Shown in pieces: positions 54,001 through 64,000 of a DNA stretch of 64,000 nt (within the stretch, counting starts at the first letter, position 1; every line of letters starts with the position of its first letter). The notes under the pieces are model-generated. The model was not told the DNA's origin. It saw nothing but the letters and a program-made list of their open reading frames with translations, and ran no database searches. A program made the translations under genes and the position numbers. Source of the stretch: Chelonoidis abingdonii (lineage: Eukaryota > Chordata > Testudines > Testudinidae); assembly GCF_003597395.2 (NCBI RefSeq), contig NC_133790.1:25185955-25249954 (forward strand), given 5' to 3'.

Positions 54001-57000
54001 AACTCTAAGTACATTATGTCCACTGGATCCCCCTTGTCTATATGTTTGTTGACCCCTTCAAAGAACTCTAATAGATTAGTAAAGCATGATTTCCCTTTCC
54101 CGAAACCATGTCTTAAGTTGGGCAAAAGTCAACACCTTAAAAAGTCCTGATTTTCAGAAAGTACTGAGCACCCAAATAAGCCATCCCCCTCAGTTTAGTA
54201 CATCAGACAGCAACAACATTCAGTGCAGCAGAGTTTTTGATGAACACCTGAGATTGCAACTGCTGTATCAATTAAGCAAAATACTCTGTTTTTTCTATCT
54301 AAGGCATATCCGTGGCCATCATTCCATAAAGTTTCCATTTCCATCAGCATTAACAAAAAAGGTTTGCATATAATATTCACTTTAGATTTTGCCTTCTTTG
54401 CAATTTCAGTATCCTGTCCCACACTATTACTACAAGAGCTTTAAATGCTGGGGAATGACTGATAGGTAGTATCTATATTATGCTTTTCCCCACACACAAA
54501 CTTTTGCCTGTGACCAATTCTGATCTTAAACCAATTTTACACTCATGTAAATTGTCTGATTTTATGGAGTTCCTCCTATTTTATAATGGTATAAATGCGA
54601 TCAGAATCAGGCCCATTACATTAAATATTTTTTTTTACAAGAGACAAAGTGATATCTTTTTTTTGGATCTTTTATTTTATCTCATCCACCTTCTCTCTCT
54701 AACATCCTGGGACGAACATGGCTACATCAACACCGCATATAGTATTTTTTACAAGTCAATTTGTATGCTAAAGCTTCTTCAAGATCAAAAAAAATAAAAT
54801 GTAGAGCTTCAGGAAACAGAACAATATAGTGAATGGAAATGAAAATAAAGGAAAATCATTGATCTCAGAGTTGAAAAGAAGCTGCAAGATGACCCTCTGA
54901 ATCTGATAAATGTCAGGAATGAAACAATCAAGCAGATTGAAGTCCAAATTGTACTATGTTCAATATTCATAGTTTGATTCTTGTGCTGTTCCAAGAAGCG
55001 CTCCCTCTTTCCCTGTTCTAATGAAAACCACACCATAGGAGCTTGCAAATAATTCTATTCCAACAATTAAAACAAAAGAAGACAGAACCGTCCAAAGACT
55101 CCAACAGGGTAGCATCCATCTGACAGGCAAGAAGACATGCTGGAACAGAGATGGGAGTACGCTGAGGATGGTTCTGTAGCAACACCTATGGCACAACTCA
55201 TCGGAAAACTTACAGACAGAGGGAAAACAGCTCCTAGCTTTCTCCCTCTTCAACAGTGACAAAGAGCATCTGGTGTGCATTAGAACGTTGTGTAAGGGTA
55301 TAATATTTCTGAAACTCTCTCATTCACAGCACTCTTCCCATCTTTGGCTGCAAGTGCCCTGCACGATAATTAAGGTTTCTTCTATTAGTAAGCACAGCTG
55401 GAAATGAAACTGACTGTATCCCAGTTGATACATCAGCAAGGGTCCAGCTTTCAGGCACATTTCCATCCTGCATGCCCTCAGAAAATTAAAAAGAACACTT
55501 GAATTGTTTACGTTTGCTTTAAAAAGAAAAGGCGTTTTACAAACCTGAGATGAGGCTCTAAATAATTGGAGCCTCGACTATCGCAGAGACTGCCATTCCC
55601 CTCCATGCTCTGCCATGACAGCTATACTCAGTGGGAATGCCTCAATTCTGTACTAGTCCAAATGAGTCAGGAGCAAGCCTTTGTTTCTGATATTTGATTG
55701 CTCCAGAAATAAGCCTAGCCAGGTTTAGGGGCAGATGTAAACCAATATCTCCTCAGAAGGCTTTCCAGCATTGGCCTGTGCTAGCTTCCCCTGATATTTA
55801 GTTTTCTGATGCTATCCACCATTTTGGGTGCCTTCAAGGAAAGCAAGGTAGCTGCTGTGGAGTGTGTCACAGTGTGCGCTCCTTATTCTGGTGATGGTGT
55901 TTGAAGTGCACCTAGACTGAGCTCTATGGTTGCTCCAAAAAGAATCATTCCTTTCCTCAATGGAAGGGAGTTGGGGGGGTTGAGTTTTGGTTTTTTAACA
56001 GATGGTGTTGAATATAGGACTTTCCCTATCGCATCACAATGAGGTCAAATGTTGGGCCCAGAAATCCTGAGAATGTCCATTTTAACTCCAGCAGTAGGCT
56101 CCATCATCGGCCATTATTACTTAGCGTTCATATTGTGAATCCCTCGTTGGAAATACTTGTTCTACAATAGGAATCCGGGCATACTAAGTCCACTTGATAC
56201 AGATAGGGGGATGTCCAGCTGAGAAAACATTATACTGCTGCTAATGCCCTTCGAACAAACTTTCATGAGTAATTTGACTTTGTTTTGCGTGCCAGAGGGT
56301 CTCTTTTCAGGGGCCCTATTTAACTGCTGACCTACTGGATTTCTGCTTTCCTGTTAGTTTAGTTCCAGCCAGGCCTCCTCCCCTGGATACCTGGGCTGTA
56401 AAATTCAGAATCATAAAGCTTTTCATATTCATATTCTCAGGAGAGGACTTCAGCTTTTATTCTCATATAAGGGGAGTTACTTTCAATTCCTTACATGAAC
56501 AGAGATGTCAAACTTGCACATGCTCTTCTGTCTGTCCCTGCACAAGTGACACAACATTATACAACAGAATAAAACTACAAGCAGATTTGTTGGGATTCGC
56601 AGGACCCTAGCATACACAGGAGAAATTCATATCTCCTAATTTAAGAAAAAAATCCCAAGAATTCAGTTACATGCATCAAACTTAAGCTGCTTCTTCTATT
56701 TTCTTTGCTGACAAAGCAGGCAGTTTGCTCACATTGTCTCTTTGCCGAAAAGAAAAAAAATGTTTGACAAAATAATCATTTTTGCAAGCTGCTGCACTGG
56801 CAGGCCGGAGGTTTGGGATTTGGCAATGGAAAGTATCCGCCTCACAATCTGATACCCACCACCGAACCAGACCACCACCTGCAGCCCCATGCCCAGCACT
56901 GACGGGAGGAGGGAAAGAGTGGGGAGCATTAGAGACTGGCCTCTTGCCATCTCACATCTCTTTGGTGCAGTGGAGTGACCCTGCAGATAACCAACCAAAA

Positions 57001-57757
57001 TAGAAAACCTAAAAATTGGACTCAAAGGGTCTTTTTAAGCACTTTAATCCTTTCACACTGACTGTTCCCAGTGCGTCCGTTTCTGGCACCAGATATCATG
57101 CAGGGAAAATCCGACTCGCCAAGCCAAGGAGTTAAAGAGAAGGCTGTTAATCAGCTAAATAGAAGCTGGAATCTGTTCACATGAAAGTCTCTTTTCTGTC
57201 ACCTGAGGGACTCTGCAGTGCTCCGAAATACACTCTTGACATCATTTGGCAGGCGGACCCATCTCGTCCTACATGATTCATCCCTTAGGTTATTTTTTTA
57301 ATATCAGAAAGTGAGCTTTTAAATGCCAAACTAATTTTGTGGGTGATGGGGGGAGGGGGGAAATGGAAGATATTCCAAGTGGTCTCGCTGGGCTGTACAC
57401 CAACTGCGTCCACCAAATGGCTTAAAAAGAAAGTCTTCCCATGGTGCTTTCAGAAACAAAGCAAAACGGCAGTCACATCCAACCATTACCTAATACTTTC
57501 TTCCTGAAGTTCAGGCAGGCTGTACTTACAGCATACGGGGAGAACCTAACTCTCGCAGAGCCAGCAGGGAATGAGGGACAGAAAGTGAACTCTAGCTCTA
57601 GATAAGATATTGCTCTTGCTTGTACATACCTCCTGTCTTTATTGCCTGTAACAAGCATCCACGGAGGACTATTCTGGAGGTTGACACACGTGAAGTCACC
57701 CAACGAGCTGCCTAGCTTTGTTAGACACTGACCTGTTTCCAGGTTGTAGAGAAGTAT
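47946..57757 (-). CDS. FBXW8: F-box/WD repeat-containing protein 8, C-terminal part, 4 exons
   Basis: The coding exons in transcript order are 57630-57757, 51218-51391, 48800-48916 and 47946-48099 (573 nt, 190 residues plus TAG). Junctions are GT-AG and phase-consistent (0, 2, 2, 2). The product aligns from memory with the last third of human FBXW8 (about 598 residues): DFTCVNL, then SAHQL-like [58 protein letters not shown]. These are the last WD40 blades and tail. Known: FBXW8 is the substrate receptor of the SKP1-CUL7-RBX1 ubiquitin ligase, active in the cytosol and at the Golgi. The F-box and first blades are not in the window. The intron upstream of 57757 seems to run past 64000. The gene converges on TESC. 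Confidence 0.93.
48800..48916 (-). CDS. FBXW8: FBXW8 penultimate exon
   Basis: Acceptor TTTTCTAG, donor GTGAGT, 117 nt. It encodes [20 protein letters not shown], then [18 protein letters not shown], continuing the last blade. The [16 protein letters not shown] stretch is more divergent from mammals than its flanks. Confidence 0.93.
49068..49407. mobile_element. Tigger/pogo-like MITE
   Basis: Ends CAGTAAAGCCTCAGAGATAC and, inverted, CAGTAGTACCTCAGAGTTGG. The subterminal GTTCGTAACTTTGAAGTGTT, GTTCGTAACTCTGAACAAAA and AAAGTTTACAACTGAACATT blocks are typical of Tigger-type non-autonomous elements. A TA target pair is not clearly kept. In an FBXW8 intron. Confidence 0.65.
51218..51391 (-). CDS. 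FBXW8: FBXW8 penultimate-but-one exon (WD40 blades)
   Basis: Acceptor TTGTTCAG, donor GTAACT, 174 nt. It encodes [20 protein letters not shown], then [20 protein letters not shown] and [17 protein letters not shown]. Two WD-type strand ends (VYDLR and VWDQR) are visible. An alternative AG 10 nt inside the exon would break the phase, so 51391 is preferred. Confidence 0.95.
51622..51897. repeat. DNA-transposon MITE with GGCC...TCTAC ends
   Basis: Left end GGCCATGTCTACCC, inverted right end GGCCTGGTCTGC. The internal CCCAGGGGTGTAGATCTTTTTACACTCCTGAG is a family signature I have seen at other sites in this window (31840, 43770). In an FBXW8 intron. Confidence 0.5.
52773..54119 (-). mobile_element. 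CR1-clade LINE, antisense, 5'-truncated
   Basis: On the - strand it ends 3' with GGTCTGACCCAGTATGGCTG followed by TTTTTATTTTCTTACG (52773-52810). The upstream part is the ORF2 C-terminus, with deletions. At 53697-54125 an open stretch encodes the reverse-transcriptase core: [32 protein letters not shown] and the catalytic FADD motif, then a stop. It is 5'-truncated near 54119 and not functional. It lies in the FBXW8 intron, sense to FBXW8. Confidence 0.9.
53697..54125 (-). pseudogene. CR1 reverse-transcriptase fragment
   Basis: About 140 codons of the palm domain. The motifs [20 protein letters not shown] (the usual LDF.KAFD.V.H is altered, with the catalytic Asp replaced in FQKAFYKV), [20 protein letters not shown] and KFADDTKL are visible. 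The open frame ends soon after FADD because of a stop. It cannot make a full enzyme. Confidence 0.85.
54509..54613. repeat. Small palindromic MITE
   Basis: GACCAATTCTGATCTTAAAC at the left pairs with the right end ATGCGATCAGAATCAGGCCC. The centre TTTTATGGAGTTCCTCC fits the known dispersed palindrome with the ACTCCATTGAAGTC-type core. Eroded. Confidence 0.5.
54685..54745 (-). repeat. Interspersed repeat fragment
   Basis: On the + strand CATCCACCTTCTCTCTCTAA, then CATCCTGGGACGAACATGGC. Same family as 59825-59905 and 31950-32015. Confidence 0.5.
57630..57757 (-). CDS. FBXW8: FBXW8 exon (first one visible)
   Basis: Acceptor TTCTGCCAG, donor GTATGT. It encodes [20 protein letters not shown], then [20 protein letters not shown] and DR plus a split Arg codon. 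It matches the ILVYSLE...DFTCVNL...GN.D blade of FBXW8. Confidence 0.9.
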
Positions 57758-59824
57758 CTGGCAGAAGAAGGGAAAAAAACGCACAAGGTGAAATATAACA
57801 GGGCCACGTGGAGTGCATTTTGTTGTAGCATAAACCAGAGCATAGTCATTACCACTCAAATTTTATTAAAGAGATGGTTTACAGGCCTACTTCTCAACCT
57901 TCTAGCATGTAATCAGGATACAGAGATTTCAACTACTGAGGACAGCAGCAATAAAATGCATACGGGGTGGCAGGCAACCAGACTGGCACTGTAATAGACT
58001 GTCATGAATGAGGGATATGTAGCCTGAACACTAGCTCTGGGCAACCATGGTGGAATAGGTACAAACTCTGGGAGTTCAAAGGAAGCTACACTGTATTTGG
58101 TCAGGTCATATTCAAGTCCATATTGAAAAGCAAATCTCCTCATGAACAGACTTTGGATTGTATTTGCAACAGTACTGGAAGCTAAGCAAATCTGCTTTTA
58201 AAAGGGTATCAAAGGAAAAATAGCAAGAGAAAGAGTCTACAAACTATGGTAAAGGAGAAAAATAAAGGAACATAATTTGTTTAGCTCCGACAGCAATGAG
58301 CACGGCAGAAGACCCTTGCATAGATGGTCAACTAGACACACTAAAGGATCATACAACTTAAATCACAATTCTGTCTGATTTTTTTTTAACCTATGATTAC
58401 AAGTAACTCACAAGATAACTGTTATAAAGATTAGAAAAAAAATATATTTTTCCTGTTTGTGTACTTTCTGATTTTGAAAGCACTATGTTTATAATCAACT
58501 TGACTGTTTCTCCTGCCCAGTCAGTTTCAGCTGTTTATGAGGGACTTTTACATAGCAACAGGAGACAGAAAGTATGTTCAAAAATAGGAAAATGCAATTG
58601 TCAAATTATAAAAATTGGCAAGGAGGCTCAGCAACAGGTGTAGAGCCTAAACATGCATTTAAATCATTTTGTGAAGTTAACTAGATTTCAAGTTTGTCCC
58701 CCTTTAAATGCAAAAATCTATGTCGATCTAATATTGAGCTTGCATAGTTAATGTAAAGCAAAAAGAAAAATAAAGATTTCTATAGCAATATTTTTCTTGT
58801 TAAAACCTGTGTTGCTTAATAAATGTTACCTCTTTGCTTATAACAAACATGAAATATACAATATGTGCAACATAGCCAAGTTAGCTCTGCTGTAAGAACC
58901 TTAACACCTGCATTGTCTGACTTTCAAATTTTAACTGAGCAACCGTGATGTTATATTAACAGATTAAAAAAAAAAAATTGGAAAAAAATTACCTGTGCTT
59001 AATGCAGATAAGTATTTGGACAGCTTTCACTAAACTTTCAAGTTCACACCATACCAAGAAGAGTTCCTAATTTTGCCTCAAGACAGTTTTCCACAAGGTT
59101 GAAGTACAGCAGTAGCACATCTTTTGTGATGGCTGTCTCTTGGCAACAGAAAGTTTTGTTTGTTTTTTTTTTAAATAAAATTTAGAAAATGTGAGGAATA
59201 CAGCAAAAATTGCAGAAAGACTGCCGTTTTTCTACATTTCACCTGTTGCTGAGGAGAAGGCAATAGTGTTTGTAGGTGAACTTTGCATGTATCACTGCAA
59301 CTTTTACAAATTTCCCTCATGCGAATTGTCCTAGCAACAGCCAATGTGCTTGACCCAACCCTTTTCCCCTCAGGCCAGGCACAAAGAACATGCATTATGG
59401 TGATGTAGTAAAAAGGACAGGGTTTCATCAGGCTCTACTAAAAATATTAGTAGCAACCCAGTAAGGATCCATTAAGTGATTTTTCTTCAATTGTTTGTAA
59501 TGTTTATCATTACCCAAACACCTGTTATTCTCCTCTTCCTCCTCCCCCCCCACCAACCCCCGTCTTCGTCCTGAATGATCTCCTTAGGGAGGGCTAAGTT
59601 CCTCTATTAGCTTCCATCAACATATTACTGACATGGCATGTCTCAGAATTAAGCCATTTTTAGTGTGTATTTTTTTCATCATCACAGAACTCAAATGTAC
59701 CTGAAGAACTTTTTTAAGTAATTAACTCTTAGACAAAGGCTTAGCATGGAAAATATCGTCCCAAAAAGATTAATTCATTTGAAAATCTGAACCTGTGAAA
59801 AGGGGGTTATAAATGTAAACTGTT

Positions 59825-59905
59825 TCATAGATAATAGAGAGACATGGGGGTGAAGTCATATCACCCACCTTGTCTCATACCCTGGGACCAACACAGCTAC
59901 AACAA
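59825..59905 (-). repeat. Interspersed repeat fragment
   Basis: The - strand reads GTAGCTGTGTTGGTCCCAGG, GTATGAGACAAGGTGGGTGA. It is a common turtle-type dispersed repeat whose class (SINE or LINE tail) I cannot settle. Confidence 0.6.
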
Positions 59906-62549
59906 CAATGCAAACATCACTAATATTTCACATATAACACCAGTGAAACGCATCCCTTTCTGAAGAAAAGCACAGCAACCAATCAGCTCTCTGCACACGA
60001 CACTGGAGAAAAAGACATTTTGGCCAAGACACTGTGGCAAACCATTTTTTGTATTAAAATTGTAGAAGAAACTAATGGCCATGCTTGGCAGACCAGACTT
60101 CTGCTTTGAAGGTCTCACTTCAAAGACACAGGCAAATAATCTCCACTGAATTCAGTTTATCTACCTTGAGAAAGATTAGTGACTGAGTTGATCTATCAAG
60201 ATTCCTGTAGTTCCAAAGAATCTAGACCATCTCTTTCTGGTTGCACACTTAGCCCCTGGACATAAGGCAGTGCCTCTTGTTGCTCTGGAGAAACTCCCTG
60301 CAGCTGCTACTTTGAGTGTCTATAGACCTAACAGATTCATCTAATAGATCTTAGCTCCAATCTACCCTGTCAACATAAAACTGGAACACAGTTTTCAAAT
60401 ATGTATCATTATGAACAAGTATGCCCTCTACGAAAACCTGCTAATGTGCAGGTGTTTAAATACCTTGGACTTTTCTTAGCAAACACTGAACACAATTATT
60501 GTCCTTATTGCGTGCCAAGTTTCATTTTCGAAATCAGAACAATTTTCCAGTTCTGTCATAAGTGGGCAAAAGGCATTTTTAAATTAACATATTCACTTAT
60601 TCACACTTGTGTAGTTTACAGATTGTCCAATGCTTTAATCTTTTTATCTGTAACAAAACTATAGTATAAAAAATATTCTGGTCCACCAGACTTTCCATAT
60701 GTATTGACATTCATGACGGGAAATGTCCGTGTCTCTTTCCACTCTCTATCTCCCCTCTTTTTTTTAGGGATTTGTTTATGTTACGTATATATGTTTTTCT
60801 TCCCTAGTAGCTCTTCGTCTGCAAAAAGATACTCTTCAGTGTTATTAGCAAATATTTTCACCTTCTCTTTGCTCAACGTAAGATTTATTTTTTTTAAACC
60901 CATCCCTTTTGCTTTTAATACTTCTCTGTCTACCAAGCTTCAAACCAGAATACAATTTTATACATGAATTAAAAATCCTTAAAAATAGGGAGGTTATAAA
61001 AGAAATGACAACACAATTTTGAAGTTGCTGTAACACTTCTGGGGAGCTCTGCTGTAATACCCTAAAGTAACTAGGATTTTCTTTATAAAGGCCAAAGATA
61101 AAGCATGAAAATATCTGGTCACTTGCGAGTTAAAATAAGGGTCTCCATGTTAAAGGGCAAACAAAGCATAAGGTCTCTAGGAGGTTTATAATCTTATAAT
61201 GCACATTGCAAACGGATTATCCTTTTAAAGATACTTATAATCCTATAATGGACACACAAGCCTAGTGACCTAATGGGTACAAATCTGGCAAAGGTAAGTG
61301 AACCTAGAGCGTCTAGGTGTAAAATAGGGTACCCTAAGGTAATACTCTACTGAGGTACCCCCTTCTTCCAACAGAACTTTTGGGGCAAGAGGGGTGAATG
61401 GCATTATATCTAAGCAAATTCTCTCTCTCTCTATGTATAATGACCAAAAAAACCCACACAAATCAAAAATCTTTACCTACTAACAGTTTTCAAATGCAAA
61501 AGTCTAAGTTACTGGATGAGAGTCAAGTGATGTTCCAGAATGTTTAATAATTCAGCAAGGCAGAGATATCCAAAGAGTACCTTTACCATTACGTTTAGTT
61601 AAAGACCACAGAGATCAGAAAACACATTATCCATCTCAGAGGCGATTCTTTCCATGTTACAAGTCCCTTAACGACCTTTACCATCTCTCCCTCGCGCGCT
61701 CTCTCTCTTTTAATAAGGCTGAGCAAATGGGACTTCATTTTATCTGACTGCCACAGACTAGTGATATTAATTATTCATGCTCCTACTCTCCCTTTAGTTA
61801 AGGTGGTGCATTAGACTAATTTCCCTCTTTGTTGCATGAGCTGGGCGAGTCTCAGTCTGTGGCCACTGTTCTCAGAGAGACGTGCTGAGAAACAGGCTCA
61901 CAGACTTACTAAAAGGAATGAAGGGCGGTGGGAGAAAGAGAGACTGCAAAACTTACTGTAGTTAGGAAACTTCAAATCAGCAGGTGTGTGGAAATTTTAA
62001 CAAATGCAGTCCAAGAACCTAACAGAGAGAATACCAAATTAACAGACAACAAAATTACAGCTTCTGTAGCCAGACCAACTTCTGTTGTGAGCTTTGTTAG
62101 ATCTTATAGCTTAGTAAGGTCCAGCATGGCATAAACACTTTGGATGAGACACTTCCAAAAAAACCCCAAAACCAAAAAAAACAACAACGCAGGTGCTGAA
62201 GGAAATGGTGTTGATGGAACTCTTCCATGCACATCCAACACCCCAGCATGGGGCTAGGGATACTATGCTGGTGGAGATGCCATTTTTGGACAGAACATAA
62301 AACAGAGTCCCCAAGCACTTGTTATCAAAGAGCCTGCAGTACTTTTCACAAGAGCAGGGGTATTCACCCCAGTGTCCTGGCTAACGGCCAGTTCAGGCAA
62401 TTGCATTGTGAAATAACTACCTACAGAGCAAATCCAGCTATGTTTTTTCTTCTTGCTCTAAGTTGTTGTGCTTTGTTGCCAGTAACACTCCAAGAAGTGG
62501 CTTCTTTTCAGCAGTAGTTACATATAAGAGGTACTATGTAACCGTAAAT

Positions 62550-62582
62550 AAATAATGATGATGATAATAATAATAATAATAA
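62550..62582 (+). repeat. (ATG/ATA)n microsatellite
   Basis: ATAATGATGATGATAATAATAATAATAATAA-type trinucleotide run. Length variation is likely. Confidence 0.9.
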
Positions 62583-62714
62583 GGAAAAGGTATAACAATG
62601 GTCAACAATGTACTGAAATCTTTGGCCTCTTCACTACGGAATAATATACTGGGCACACATGCTCCTGGAACATCTTAACTTTCCATTCATTTGAATGGAC
62701 ATATCTACGAATAA

Positions 62715-62935
62715 TGATACTTAGAACTTACAGAGCTGTGCTAAGGTCTCAAAATACTTTACACATGACATTACCCTATTTTACAGAGTGGGAAACTGAG
62801 GAACAGAGAAAAATTACATGACTTGCCCAAAGTCACAAAAGGACTCAGTGCCAGGGCTGGGAACAGAATGCACATTATTTTATTTTCAGTTCTGTGGCCT
62901 ATCCACTGGATTATGCTGCACACATTGCCTGCATA
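62715..62935 (-). repeat. MIR/CORE-SINE, antisense
   Basis: On the + strand CCTATTTTACAGAGTGGGAA, CTGAGGAACAGAGAAAAATT, ACATGACTTGCCCAAAGTCA, GGGCTGGGAACAGAATGCAC and GGCCTATCCACTGGATTATG, the complete reversed MIR order including the tRNA-related head. Confidence 0.8.
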
Positions 62936-64000
62936 CACCAATACTGTCTCAGCAATAAGGAGGTCATGGAATTGCTAGTCACTCAGGGCATACTTTAAGA
63001 AAAGAAAAGAACTTATGAGGATTTTTTTTTTTAAATCCATGAGTCAAGAAGCATCCAACCTACATGCCATCTACAACAGTGGGCACACCCATATCACATA
63101 TGCTTGATTCAGATCTCATCATCAAGTTAAGCTTAGTGCTTGGTGGTCGCTACTGCAAGTTCTGAATTTTATTTCAGAGAAGGATGTGGGAAAAAATATA
63201 AAAAGTTTACAAGGCTTAGGGGGACAGTTTGCTGGTGCAAATTGTACCAAACTGTTATAGTGGCTACTGTAAACACAACACACAGTATAGCAACATATGA
63301 AATTTGACTATTAACAAATGCACGGTCAGCATATTGATACTTGTACACTGAGACAAGTGTACTGGCTCCATAAATTTAAAGATGAGTTAAGATTTAAGAA
63401 GAGCAGATGTTAGAGAGAGAGAGGAAAAACATCAGAAAGAGACCCAGAGATAAAAAGAGTAAATCATACCCAAAACAGCCAGTTCAAAAAAAAAAAGCGG
63501 TTAATATACATGAATAATGGATGTTTGATTTAAAAGCAGTTTACTCCAATATGATGTAATTTTTGACAATCAGCCAGGGAGACTATTTTGCAAGTCTTTG
63601 CCAGATATAAGTCATTGTGCAGAAGTGGTAACACAACCATGTCTGTGAGTATGTGGAAAATTGACTTTCCTGCCATCCCAAAGTGACTTTATGCTGGCAA
63701 ACAAAAACTTTTATCTCAGGTGCACTTAGCTGTGCTCCCCAGCGCTAAGTAGTGCTCAAAGGGCCAGCTCAGAGAATCTATGAAAGCATTGTTATGATTC
63801 ATCTAGAAAGTCTGCAGCGCTCCCAGCAGTGCAAGAGTCAGGTCTCTTGCACAATGCTCTTTACGGAATCCTCCAAATACTTACAGCCTGCCATATAAAT
63901 TACCTATGAAGCTATAAACAATTAAATGTAGGTTTATTTTTCCTTCTAAGTTTTTATTTGAATAGAGTCAAAGCTGGTAGCACTAAGTAGAGCCAGACAT

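Larger units (their letters stand above)
52735..54185. repeat. Old palindromic repeat split by a LINE
   Basis: 52735-52772 (CTCGATTTTCAAAAACGACTAGTG...) and 54120-54185 (CAACACCTTAAAAAGTCCTG, then TTTTCAGAAAGTACTGAGCA) look like two parts of one dispersed MITE (a similar order is seen at 30150-30330), with the LINE 52773-54119 between them. Confidence 0.5.
57758..64000 (-). other. FBXW8: FBXW8 intron, continues beyond window
   Basis: I searched for the expected preceding FBXW8 exon (blade ending ...FGVQGLGWVYEGSK-like) on the - strand and did not find it, so the intron is likely longer than 6.2 kb. The sequence is AT-rich. Recognisable are a repeat at 59825-59905, a MIR at 62715-62935 and an AAT microsatellite. 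The rest is unassigned. Confidence 0.6.

Noticed and set aside
57913..58143. Possible extra FBXW8 exon (76-codon frame reading RRFAFQYGLEYDLTKYS)
   Set aside because: It does not match any FBXW8 segment that I know to precede ILLYNLE, and lacks a phase-compatible donor for the exon at 57757.
1..64000. CRISPR arrays, bacterial operons, tRNA or rRNA genes
   Set aside because: No regularly spaced repeats, no cloverleaf-type tRNA gene and no ribosomal sequence could be recognised. The sequence is clearly vertebrate nuclear DNA.

Overview
The window looks like a large reptilian chromosome, most likely a turtle. Genes are split by long introns, and the intergenic space is filled with CR1-clade LINEs, MIR/CORE-type SINEs, PIF/Harbinger and hAT DNA transposons, palindromic MITEs and retrovirus-like LTRs. 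The turtle call is an inference from this repeat mix. There are no bacterial-style operons, CRISPR arrays or dense coding regions, and most open reading frames over 60 codons are chance or lie in repeats.

Two protein-coding genes can be supported. TESC (tescalcin, calcineurin B homologous protein 3) is complete on the + strand. Its eight coding exons (15763-15820, 32787-32856, 38288-38368, 39526-39665, 39868-39929, 40026-40133, 41183-41230, 42029-42106) join in phase into 645 nt, that is 214 codons plus a stop, and every junction is GT-AG. FBXW8 is the 3' part of a gene on the - strand. Four coding exons (57630-57757, 51218-51391, 48800-48916, 47946-48099) encode about 190 C-terminal residues of this F-box/WD40 protein. 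Its upstream exons were not found and probably lie beyond position 64000. The two genes converge tail to tail with roughly 4 kb between their candidate polyadenylation sites. TESC and FBXW8 are neighbours in human too, so this looks like conserved vertebrate synteny.

Layout: 1-15762 is repeat-rich DNA upstream of TESC. It holds a GC-rich repeat end (1-169), a decayed Harbinger transposon (from 4095), a Harbinger MITE (6347-6814), two related LTRs in opposite orientation (7929-8926 and 12741-13472) and a 1.2-kb element with terminal inverted repeats (9763-10959). 15763-42342 is TESC, with intron 1 of about 17 kb. Intron 2 holds a 540-bp full-length palindrome and a hAT MITE with target-site duplications. 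Intron 3 holds a CR1 copy whose 3' tail ends 14 nt before exon 4. 42343-46129 is intergenic. 46130-64000 is FBXW8 and its introns, with a Tigger-like MITE and an antisense CR1 that still carries reverse-transcriptase sequence.

I found no evidence of a novel multi-gene system. The most interesting items are the ways transposable elements have reshaped the introns of the two genes.
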